This document shows, piece by piece, positions 57,095 through 64,000 of a DNA stretch of 64,000 bases; the stretch's first letter is position 1; every line of letters starts with the position of its first letter. Source of the stretch: JAAYAY01 sp964429355 (GTDB lineage: Bacteria; Planctomycetota; Planctomycetia; Pirellulales; Thermoguttaceae); NCBI GenBank assembly GCA_964429355.1, contig CAYSCH010000001.1, positions 1 through 64,000 of the forward strand. The letters are read 5' to 3'. The position numbers and the translations under genes are program-made. The notes beneath the pieces were generated by a model that had not been told where the DNA came from, made no database searches, and was given only the letters and a program-made list of their open reading frames with translations.

Positions 57095-58774
57095 TCACTT
57101 CGCTCCCGATCCAATCCAGTTCTTCAGAATATTGGCGGCCATTTCCGGATCCGTGGCGACCAGTTCGGTCAGTTCATCGCGGAGCGAGGCCCCGTTGCCG
57201 GCGAAGGCAAACTTCCGAGGTTCACCTTCCCCTTCGGTATCCTCCGCGTCGCCTTTCTCACGGGGGGGCAGAGCGAACTCGGCAATCGGGTTCCTGCCTC
57301 CCGTCGGCACCGAGTGGATCATGGACCGGAGCATGGCGAGGCTGAACAGTCCCAGCACGATCAGGCCCACAGTGCTCCAGTTCTGGGCGAACCACGACCC
57401 GGCATTCTCCGTCAAGGTCGGTCCGGGAATCGCGGCGGGGATGATGTCCTCGAAGTCGGTGACTTCCACCAACTGCTTCTTGTCGAACTGCGCCGTGTCC
57501 GTGGTGCCCTTCGGAAGGGGCAACGCCCCGGCGACCACGCTCTTGATACGGGCGATCTCTGTCGTGCGGATCGGGTCGATATCCGCCGGCGACGGTACCT
57601 TGGGCTCCTCGCCCGGCGGTGTCGGATTGCGTTTCTGCCAGATCTGGGTGAACCAGCTCGTTGGAACGGCAATTGCTACCGAGACCCGCTCGACGGTGTG
57701 GGCGGCCAGTTCCTTCTCCGTCTCCTCGCCCGCCGGCAACTTCATCTCGGATAGTTCAGACGACTTCTCCTTCTCTTCGGCAGCCTTGGCTTCCGTGGTC
57801 GCCAGCGTTCGAGCGGTATTGCTCTGTTGGGCTACGTAGCCGGGCCGGCCGCCATTCGTTTCGCCGGTGTAATCGCGGCTCGTCTTCGTCTCGTTCATGT
57901 TGACGGAAATCGAGTTGTCCTTGTCGTATTTGGTGGACCGCACCTTCGTGGACTTCTCCGGAGCCAGCTCGACCATGGGAGTGACGATCACACCGGGAAC
58001 AAGCCCCAGCAGATCCGAAACCTTCGCCCGGTAGTGTTCTTCCTGCCGGCGTTGCTCCTGCGCCATGAGGGACCCATCTCCGCCGGAGGAGTCGCCCGGC
58101 AGGGTGTGGTGCGCCTGGCCGGTATTCATGTCGATCACGACGATGTCCTCAAGCTTCAAACCCGCATCGGCAGCCTTCACGGTGTGGCGAATCGAGTTGA
58201 CTTGCTTTTCGGTCAACGGCAATGTCCCCACCGCCTTGACGGTGACGGAGGCGGTCACCACGCGTTCTCGGCGCAGTCCCTGCTTGACATCCTCCGAGAT
58301 AATGACGGTCGCGCGATCGTAGTCGGGCATGGCCCGGAACAATTCTTCGAAGTATCGTTGTTTCGCGATCCGGAGACGTGCCTGGAACTTGGGTTGGTCC
58401 TCAAACACTCCGCTCTCTTTGAGGGCATTGTCGAAAATCGAACTGAAGTCGTGGGGCAGCACGCCCGCCTTGGCAATCGCCGCCACGTAGGCCGTCTCTT
58501 TTCCGCGGGCCACGCGGATCTTGCCGCCGACTATCTCCGGGGCCGCAAGTCCTTCCGTGGCAAACGCCCCGAGCATGGGAGTCAGCTCGTCGGAGGTGAA
58601 CGCCCGATTGTCGAGCAGGAACACATCACCTCCCGGATGAAACCCGGAGGTGAAGAGATAGCCCAGACTGGCGACCGTCACCAGCAGCAGCAGGGCCGAG
58701 GTGATTCTCGCCCCGGGCGTCATGCCCTCGAACACTTCCTTGATCTGAGCAAAGTACTTATTGAGGAAATCCAT
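57095..58774 (-). CDS. fliF: Flagellar MS-ring protein FliF
   Basis: 559 aa. Two membrane segments (about 22-42 SALLLLVTVASLGYLF; about 465-485 VGLIVLGLFSLAMLR), ring-building motifs between them, and a C-terminal FliG-binding tail ending LTELVATDPEMAANILKNW. The ATG at 58774 has GAGG upstream. Near the start of the flgB-fliF operon, 56 bases before fliG. Confidence 0.95.
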   Translation of the reverse strand: MDFLNKYFAQIKEVFEGMTPGARITSALLLLVTVASLGYLFTSGFHPGGDVFLLDNRAFTSDELTPMLGAFATEGLAAPEIVGGKIRVARGKETAYVAAIAKAGVLPHDFSSIFDNALKESGVFEDQPKFQARLRIAKQRYFEELFRAMPDYDRATVIISEDVKQGLRRERVVTASVTVKAVGTLPLTEKQVNSIRHTVKAADAGLKLEDIVVIDMNTGQAHHTLPGDSSGGDGSLMAQEQRRQEEHYRAKVSDLLGLVPGVIVTPMVELAPEKSTKVRSTKYDKDNSISVNMNETKTSRDYTGETNGGRPGYVAQQSNTARTLATTEAKAAEEKEKSSELSEMKLPAGEETEKELAAHTVERVSVAIAVPTSWFTQIWQKRNPTPPGEEPKVPSPADIDPIRTTEIARIKSVVAGALPLPKGTTDTAQFDKKQLVEVTDFEDIIPAAIPGPTLTENAGSWFAQNWSTVGLIVLGLFSLAMLRSMIHSVPTGGRNPIAEFALPPREKGDAEDTEGEGEPRKFAFAGNGASLRDELTELVATDPEMAANILKNWIGSGAK

Positions 58775-58929
58775 CCATGGAACCTCGTGGTTGTGTGATC
58801 GTTCCCGGGGTTTCCGTACCCCGGGTTCCGTCGGTTTGCCACCGCCTGCCTGCAAGCAGTGCTTCGTGTGAATATTCCTTGAGCGCGCCGCTTGCCTGCA
58901 AACAGAGGCACAGGCTCTACCTCAAGATA

Positions 58930-59229
58930 CTAAACCCGGATGCTCTGAACGTCGTTGTAGGCTTGGACCATCTTGTTTCGGATCTGCATCATCAATTTGA
59001 AGGCAATGTCGGCTTTCTGCACCGCCGTGAGAACTTCCGCCGGGTTGACGTCCTCACCGGCCACGAGTTTTTCGACGGCCTGGTCGGCATCCTGCTGCAT
59101 CGAGTTGACTTCGCGGATGGAATCGAGCAAAAAGCTCTTGAATGAACCGTCACCGCTGCTCTGCGGGACAGCGCTGCTCTGCGAGGCACCGATGGGGGTC
59201 GGGATTCGGAATCCTTGGATCGAGTTCAT
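58930..59229 (-). CDS. fliE: Flagellar MS-ring/rod junction protein FliE
   Basis: 99 aa. FKSFLLDSIREVNSMQQDAD, then AVEKLVAGEDVNPAEVLTAV and KADIAFKLMMQIRNKMVQAY are the FliE signature. The ATG at 59229 overlaps the flgC stop by one base (translational coupling). Confidence 0.96.
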   Translation of the reverse strand: MNSIQGFRIPTPIGASQSSAVPQSSGDGSFKSFLLDSIREVNSMQQDADQAVEKLVAGEDVNPAEVLTAVQKADIAFKLMMQIRNKMVQAYNDVQSIRV

Positions 59230-59648
59230 CAGGCTATGATCCTCAGGGTCTGGTTTGCCAGGTCTTTACTGATCTCGATCGCACCAAGATTCGCCTCATA
59301 GGCCCTGGCGGCCTCCATGGCGTCGGTGTACTCGGTCATCATGTTCACATTCGGGTAGGCCACATAGCCCTTCCACTTGCCGTCCTTGATCGCGTCCGGG
59401 TGTTGCGGCTCGTACTTGTAGAGCGGCTCAAGATCCTCGATCTGAACCGAATCGACCCGCACACCCGCCGCACCGTTGCTGCCGACGCTGTCGTCGGTCT
59501 GGAAAACGACGAATCGCGGCTGGTAGGGAACGGCTTGCCCTTCCTCATTGTGAGTGGTGGAGATATTGGCCAAGTTGCCGCTGATGGCGTTCATCCGCAC
59601 CCGCTGGGCCGCCAACCCGCTCGTGCTCACATCCAGGGCAGAGAACAT
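59229..59648 (-). CDS. flgC: Flagellar proximal rod protein FlgC
   Basis: 139 aa. Rod-family N-terminus (LDVSTSGLAAQRVRMNAIS, then GNLANISTT) and C-terminus (EYTDAMEAARAYEANLGAI). 17 bases after flgB. Confidence 0.96.
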   Translation of the reverse strand: MFSALDVSTSGLAAQRVRMNAISGNLANISTTHNEEGQAVPYQPRFVVFQTDDSVGSNGAAGVRVDSVQIEDLEPLYKYEPQHPDAIKDGKWKGYVAYPNVNMMTEYTDAMEAARAYEANLGAIEISKDLANQTLRIIA

Positions 59649-59665
59649 GTCCGGGGTCCTTCATG

Positions 59666-60091
59666 CTAAATCCGTTCGCTGATGGCTGTCTCAAGCAGCC
59701 GTATCTGGTTGTTCATGATCGATAGCGCCAGATTGTGCTGCATCTGGTTCTTCACCATTTCGGTCACCTGAAATTCCACGCCCTTGTTGCTGACGTCGTG
59801 GTAAAGGATGGTCTTCGGTTCGCGGACCACCTCGGCCTGGTCTTGCTGCGCCGGCTCTGCAAGGCCATTCAACTGCATGCCGATGGAAACCGGCTGCTTG
59901 GGGGCGTTTCGCTTCCGGATCACCTCTCTCAATTGACTCTGGAAATCCTCCACCGACAGGTCGCGTACCTGATAGCCTGGAGTGTCCATGTTGGCAATGT
60001 TGCCCGCCAGAACGGTGTGCCGTGCCTGGCTGAACTGCACTGCCTGCTGCAGGACCGGAATCGCCGTCGATCGAAACAAAGTCGAGTACAT
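59666..60091 (-). CDS. flgB: Flagellar proximal rod protein FlgB
   Basis: 141 aa. QFSQARHTVLAGNIANMDTP and the C-terminal EVTEMVKNQMQHNLALSIM-type helix are typical. The ATG at 60091 has GGAGG ten bases upstream; the in-frame extension to 60358 covers the promoter and is not coding. First gene of the basal-body operon, behind a sigma-54-type promoter. Confidence 0.94.
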   Translation of the reverse strand: MYSTLFRSTAIPVLQQAVQFSQARHTVLAGNIANMDTPGYQVRDLSVEDFQSQLREVIRKRNAPKQPVSIGMQLNGLAEPAQQDQAEVVREPKTILYHDVSNKGVEFQVTEMVKNQMQHNLALSIMNNQIRLLETAISERI

Positions 60092-60140
60092 GGTCAACCG
60101 ACCTCCGGCTCGCCGGAACGAGCCCCAAGGTATCTTCCAG

Positions 60141-60155
60141 GCAAGCCACATGCCA
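60141..60155 (-). promoter_or_regulatory. Sigma-54 promoter upstream of flgB
   Basis: On the minus strand TGGCAT-N5-TTGC, matching the -24/-12 consensus TGGCAC-N5-TTGC at all but one position with exact spacing. The -12 element is about 50 bases before the flgB ATG. A sigma-54 activator gene ends just upstream (60365). Confidence 0.75.
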
Positions 60156-60364
60156 AACCGGTCGGCACTTGCATTACCGGGGGAATCGGGCCAACAACCG
60201 AAGCTTCCCAAACCTCCAGGTTGTCTGCATTTACGGTGCTTGATTGTCTTTCCTGCATCAACATTGGCTCTCACGGCGGCTGGATCCGGATCGGCCATTT
60301 CTGCGCGGCGGACGGGCCGATTCAGCCGATTCCGCCGGCTGGCACTTGTGGACTTCAACTGTCT

Positions 60365-61783
60365 TCACGCGGCGCGGTTGCCGGTTCTCTCCCGGGGTGC
60401 ATATCCGTACTGTCGTAGTTTCGTGGTCAGGGTTCGGACCCCGATTCCCAGGGCCTTGGCCGTTTTGGCTCGGTGGCCGTCGTAGTGTTCCAGGGTGGCC
60501 TCGATCAGTTTCTTTTCCATTTGCTGGAGACTGAGCCCGACGGGAACGTCATGGTCTTCGGAGGGGGAGTCGGACGGATGGGCCAGAAGCCAGCGCTGCA
60601 ACTCTTCGGCCGTCAGCGGACTCTCGCCGTGAAGGACGCTGGCCCGAGTGACCACGTTTTCCAGTTCGCGGATGTTCCCGGGCCAATCGTAACGCACGAG
60701 GAGACTCATGGCGCCGGCATCCAACTCGGCCGGTTTGCGGTCGAGCCGGTCGGCACAGCGCCGGAGGAAGTGTTCGATCAGCATGGGAACGTCCTCGCGA
60801 CGGTCGCGAAGGGGCGGGACTTCGACGGGAACAACGGCCAGCCGGTAGTAGAGGTCTTCGCGGAACCTGCCCTCGGCAACTTCCCGTTTCAAGTCGCGGT
60901 TGGTCGTCGCCAGGACACGGACGTCGACTTCCATCGTCTTGCTGGATCCCACTCGTTCGAAGGACCGTTCTTGGAGAACTCGGAGCAGCTTGGCCTGGAG
61001 GTTCAGATCGATCTCCGTGACTTCGTCGAGGAGGATCGATCCACCGTGAGCCATTTCGAACCGTCCGGTTCGCGACGCCTCGGCGCCGGTGAAAGCACCC
61101 CGTTCGTGGCCGAACAGTTCGCTTTCCATCAGTTGGGCCGAGAGCACGGGGCAATTCAGGCTGACCATCGGGCCGGCTGCCCGGAGGCTCATGGCGTGGA
61201 TAGTCTTGGCGACGAGTTCCTTTCCCGTTCCACTCTCGCCGTGGATCAGAACCGTTTCCGGCGTGGGGGCCAGGCGGGCGATCTTGTCGCGGAGGTTGTG
61301 CATGGCGGGACTGTTCCCCACCATGACCGGCGCGGTGTCGGCGGGGGCCGCACGTTCGATACGCTTGCTTTCCAACAGGAGCCGGCCGTTGCGAATCGCC
61401 TTGTCGACGAGCGATTCGAGCTGGTCGACGTTGAAAGGCTTTTCGATGTAGTCGAAGGCGCCGTGGCGCATGGCCTCGACGGCCGTCGACACGGAAGCAT
61501 GCGCCGTGACCATGACGATCTGCGCCGCGTAACGCCGGCGTTCCAGTTGGATGATCAATTCGATTCCCGACATGCCGGGCATCTGCAGATCGGTCACCAC
61601 GCAATCGAATGTTTCCCTTTCAGTCACCTGCAGGGCCTCGGCCGCACTCGAACAGCAGCTCACATCGTGGCCCGCCTGGCGGAGCACGTCGGCGATCGAT
61701 TCCCGTGCCTGGCGGTGGTCGTCGACAACGAGCACCCGCCCGCCCGCTTCGAGGGTTCCGGACCGTTTCTCCGCAGTTGTCAT
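60365..61783 (-). CDS. NtrC-family sigma-54-dependent response regulator
   Basis: 472 aa. Receiver domain (VLVVDDHRQARESIA; phospho-acceptor Asp in CVVTDLQMPGMSG; Lys in FDYIEKPF), AAA+ domain with GESGTGKELVAKTIH, the sigma-54 contact loop ERGAFTGAEA and SILLDEVTEIDL, and a Fis-type helix-turn-helix at the end (KTAKALGIGVRTLTTKL). It most likely activates the adjacent flgB operon, like FlrC/FleR in other bacteria. It overlaps the kinase gene by 4 bases. Confidence 0.92.
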   Translation of the reverse strand: MTTAEKRSGTLEAGGRVLVVDDHRQARESIADVLRQAGHDVSCCSSAAEALQVTERETFDCVVTDLQMPGMSGIELIIQLERRRYAAQIVMVTAHASVSTAVEAMRHGAFDYIEKPFNVDQLESLVDKAIRNGRLLLESKRIERAAPADTAPVMVGNSPAMHNLRDKIARLAPTPETVLIHGESGTGKELVAKTIHAMSLRAAGPMVSLNCPVLSAQLMESELFGHERGAFTGAEASRTGRFEMAHGGSILLDEVTEIDLNLQAKLLRVLQERSFERVGSSKTMEVDVRVLATTNRDLKREVAEGRFREDLYYRLAVVPVEVPPLRDRREDVPMLIEHFLRRCADRLDRKPAELDAGAMSLLVRYDWPGNIRELENVVTRASVLHGESPLTAEELQRWLLAHPSDSPSEDHDVPVGLSLQQMEKKLIEATLEHYDGHRAKTAKALGIGVRTLTTKLRQYGYAPRERTGNRAA

Positions 61784-62661
61784 GAATTCACCTCGCAGGC
61801 AGGCTGGGGGATTCGGATGGCAAGTCGGGCTCCCCCGCAGGGCGCGTTTTCGGCGGTGACCGCCCCCCCATGGACCTCTGCGATCCGTTCCACAATGGTC
61901 AGGCCCAGTCCGGTGCCGCTGGGTTTTGTGGTCACGAAAGGCTCGAACAAGCGTCCCAGGATCTCCTGGCTGAGCCCGGGACCGGTGTCGGTGACGGCCA
62001 TCTGCACGCTGCCCTCCTCCCGTTCGGCTGCCAGTTCCAGCCTCCCTCCCTCGGGCATGGCATCCACCGCGTTGAGCACGAGATTGAGCAGAGCGCGACG
62101 GATCATCTCGCGATCCGCCGTCGCCACGAGGTCAGTCTCCACCCTTCGAAGAACCGAGATGGCTTGCGCCGCCAACTGGGGACGGAGGGAATCGGAGATT
62201 TCGTAGAACAGGTCTGCCACCAGGAAGGGTACGCAGTGAGGGTCGCGGTCCGAGGTGAAATGGAGAAGATCGTTGACGGTCACATCGAGGGCCTGGAATC
62301 CCGATTCGATCTTCCGCAGCACGTCGAGACTCTGGTCGTCTTTCAGGAGCCGCCGCCGCAGCAGGCTCAGGTAGAGCGAGACGGGCACGAGGGTGTTGCG
62401 GACCTCGTGCGCCACGTGGGCGGCCATCTGGCCGAGGTCGGCCAGGCGGTTCTTGCGGGCCAGTTCCCGGTTCTTGGCCTCCAACTCGCCGGTCAGCCGC
62501 CGCACTTCCTCCTGGAGGGTGACGTGCGTACGCTCGAGGCGCAAGGTCGCGGCATGCCATGCGGCAAGCACGGTCTGGAGGTCGGCGTCGTCACCCGGCA
62601 AGAGGACGTCGCCGGAAACCGCCAGAGTCGCGTCGCTTGGGTCTTGCAGGTTCTGATTCAC
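61780..62661 (-). CDS. NtrB-like sensor histidine kinase, probable partner of the NtrC-type regulator
   Basis: 293 aa, no membrane segment. A coiled coil (about 40-70) leads to the H-box MAAHVAHEVRNTLVPVSLYL (phospho-His in AHEVRN). N-box LLNLVLNAVDAMPEGG, G1 DTGPGLS and G2 GTGLGLTIVERI follow. Being soluble and inside the flagellar locus, it probably senses basal-body status like FlrB. Cognate regulator is the overlapping downstream gene. Confidence 0.9.
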   Translation of the reverse strand: MNQNLQDPSDATLAVSGDVLLPGDDADLQTVLAAWHAATLRLERTHVTLQEEVRRLTGELEAKNRELARKNRLADLGQMAAHVAHEVRNTLVPVSLYLSLLRRRLLKDDQSLDVLRKIESGFQALDVTVNDLLHFTSDRDPHCVPFLVADLFYEISDSLRPQLAAQAISVLRRVETDLVATADREMIRRALLNLVLNAVDAMPEGGRLELAAEREEGSVQMAVTDTGPGLSQEILGRLFEPFVTTKPSGTGLGLTIVERIAEVHGGAVTAENAPCGGARLAIRIPQPACEVNS

Positions 62662-62663
62662 GT

Positions 62664-63119
62664 TCAGCCTTCCGAGGAAAGATCAAGGTGTCCGACCGAG
62701 GTTTGTCGGTAGCGGGTGTAGGCGCCCCGCGCGCATCCGGCCGCGTGGGCTGTGTGGAGCCGGACTGCCGCCTCGTCGCGACGGACCGTCAGTGCGGCTT
62801 CGCTTCGCCGCTCCTGTTCCACGGTTTCGCCGAGCAGCCGTTGGCACTCATCGAGCAGTTGGGAGCACTCGGCGCGGGCTTCCATGCTGCGCCACACACG
62901 AGTCTCCGGTTCCTGGCCTCGAAAGGGATCCAGGCCACGTTCGACGCGTTGCAGGTTTTCGAGGACACGTTGCTTCGCCGCCAGCACGTCCAGCAGCCGC
63001 GTCATTTCGCCTTCGGCGACGAATTCCATCTGCCGCTGGCCCATATCGCGCAGGCGCAAGAGGAGATCTCGCTTCTGGCGTATCAGTTCGGACAGCGTAT
63101 CGGTTTCCAGAGGCGTCAT
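62664..63119 (-). CDS. flgN: FlgN-like export chaperone
   Basis: 151 aa, helical (LIRQKRDLLLRLRDMGQRQM, LLDVLAAKQRVLENLQRVE, LLDECQRLLGETVEQERRSE), matching the FlgN coiled-coil pattern and position. FlgN chaperones hook-filament junction proteins FlgK/FlgL, whose genes are outside this window. Start ATG 63119, 5 bases after the preceding stop; the frame to 63161 overlaps that gene. Identity is moderate, resting on pattern and context. Confidence 0.6.
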   Translation of the reverse strand: MTPLETDTLSELIRQKRDLLLRLRDMGQRQMEFVAEGEMTRLLDVLAAKQRVLENLQRVERGLDPFRGQEPETRVWRSMEARAECSQLLDECQRLLGETVEQERRSEAALTVRRDEAAVRLHTAHAAGCARGAYTRYRQTSVGHLDLSSEG

Positions 63120-63124
63120 ATCAT

Positions 63125-64000
63125 TCACAGTGTTTTCATCCAGGCGAGATATTCTTCCCACTGCTGGGCGTCGAGGTTGGTGGCTTGCAGGAAATTTCCC
63201 TGCGACTTGAGCCGCTTGAGCACCTCCTCGCCGCGTCGCACGGTGGCGCGGGCTTCGAGCGGGTTGTTCAACCGCCCGTAGGCCCGGGCGATCTGCACGT
63301 AGGCCTCGAGGGCTTCAGGACTGTTCTGGTAGCGCGTGCTTGCCGCCGTGTAGGATTGGATCGCATTCTCGTAATCGCCGAGTTCGAACCAATTGGCGCC
63401 GATGGCGAAGTAGCAGTTCCGGAGCGTCTTCCGCTCCACTTCGGTGAGTTGCTGTTTCTCCTGGCGTTCGTTGAGGGCCTGCTGCACGAAAGCGTAGTAC
63501 TCGCCGGCTTTCGTCAAGTGATCGTAGACTTTTCGCAGATTCGCCTTCCGGACGCTCTCGACAAGGTCGCTATCGATCTGCTTGCGCAAGATTGTTGCGC
63601 TGGCGCGATTGCACTCGGCGAGCAGATAGTATGCCGGCAGAGTCTGGTCGCAGTCGGGATAGCGGTGAACCGCTTCTTCCAGGCGCTGAGCGGCGTCTGC
63701 GAAGCGTCCTTGGCGGTGGCAGAGCCGCCCCATGGCGAAGAGCGAATCGCGCCATTCGATGCTGTCCGGCGCAAGGTAGCCGGTGAGATTCTCCTCGAGG
63801 AGCGATTCGGCCTGTTCCATCTCACCCTTCTCGGCATGGGCCTGGCTGGCCCCCAGACGGGCACGGTAGGCGGCGGCGTCGCGAGGGTGGAATTCGATGC
63901 ACTCTTCAAATGCAGCCAGGGCGCCGTCCATCCGCCCGAGATTGAGTTGCGCGTCGCCGAGATCGACGAGTGCCTGCGGACGCCGCTGCTCGGCATCATT
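63125..64000 (-). CDS. TPR-repeat protein, 5' part beyond the window
   Basis: At least 291 residues of tetratricopeptide repeats (LVDLGDAQLNLGRMDGALAA, AFEECIEFHPRDAAAYRARL, CYFAIGANWFELGDYENAIQ, EALEAYVQIARAYGRLNNPL). The frame is open to the right edge with no start required inside the window. Ends 5 bases before flgN. Likely a scaffold or outer-envelope protein; role unknown. Confidence 0.8.
   Translation of the reverse strand, partial: NDAEQRRPQALVDLGDAQLNLGRMDGALAAFEECIEFHPRDAAAYRARLGASQAHAEKGEMEQAESLLEENLTGYLAPDSIEWRDSLFAMGRLCHRQGRFADAAQRLEEAVHRYPDCDQTLPAYYLLAECNRASATILRKQIDSDLVESVRKANLRKVYDHLTKAGEYYAFVQQALNERQEKQQLTEVERKTLRNCYFAIGANWFELGDYENAIQSYTAASTRYQNSPEALEAYVQIARAYGRLNNPLEARATVRRGEEVLKRLKSQGNFLQATNLDAQQWEEYLAWMKTL

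Overview
The window is a 64 kb piece of a high-GC draft genome, most likely from a planctomycete of the Pirellulales type. The evidence is the mix of families: a NusB with a long internal insertion, a Tat-exported Gfo/Idh/MocA dehydrogenase, a heparinase II/III-like lyase, a tandem alpha/beta-hydrolase 'acetyl xylan esterase', a stand-alone RNA polymerase alpha-CTD-like protein, and an FlbD/FlhF/FlhG/FliA flagellar set. The lineage is inferred from family recognition alone. Three runs of exactly 10 N (11387-11396, 48705-48714, 51678-51687) mark scaffold joins, so some broken frames may be assembly errors.

Layout. 1-4946 (minus): hydC-hydB-hydA, a trimeric NAD(P)-linked [FeFe]-hydrogenase. HydB is fused to a GltD/NfnB-like flavoprotein. 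The catalytic subunit meets in-frame stops at the left edge. 5680-9357: Tat oxidoreductase, alpha-CTD-like protein, tRNA-Pro(CGG) with its own promoter and terminator, and glycerol dehydrogenase. 9881-11065 (plus): secreted metallophosphoesterase. 11066-11961: a broken gene fragment, an assembly gap, and a 12-copy heptamer repeat inside an inverted-repeat-bounded segment. 11962-19393 (minus): housekeeping block polA-coaE-rho-ribH-nusB-ftsY; polA is frameshifted near its 3' end and reads into coaE. 19810-32692: mostly hypothetical, envelope and degradative genes (coiled-coil anchor protein, HEAT-repeat protein, TatD-like hydrolase, lyase, phosphodiesterase, esterase, zinc-ribbon protein).

32863-64000 is a nearly unbroken minus-strand flagellar locus. 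In transcription order it runs TPR protein, FlgN-like, NtrB/NtrC-like pair, flgB, flgC, fliE, fliF, fliG, fliH, fliI, fliJ, MotE-like, fliK, flgD, flgE, flbD, motA, motB, fliL, fliN, fliO, fliP, fliQ, fliR, flhB, flhA, flhF, flhG, a small membrane protein and fliA. It encodes the MS ring, C-ring parts, export apparatus, proximal rod, hook, stator and regulators. A sigma-54-type promoter lies before flgB, directly downstream of a sigma-54 activator gene, and fliA (sigma-28) ends the locus, which suggests two-tier control.

The most striking observation is that no fliM is present where it is expected between fliL and fliN. The FliN encoded there carries four copies of a FliM-like N-terminal motif (x-Q-x-[DE]-[IV]-E-x-[LM]-[LF]), the peptide that binds CheY-P in FliM. 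This could be a FliM-less or merged C-ring switch with a multivalent CheY-binding arm.
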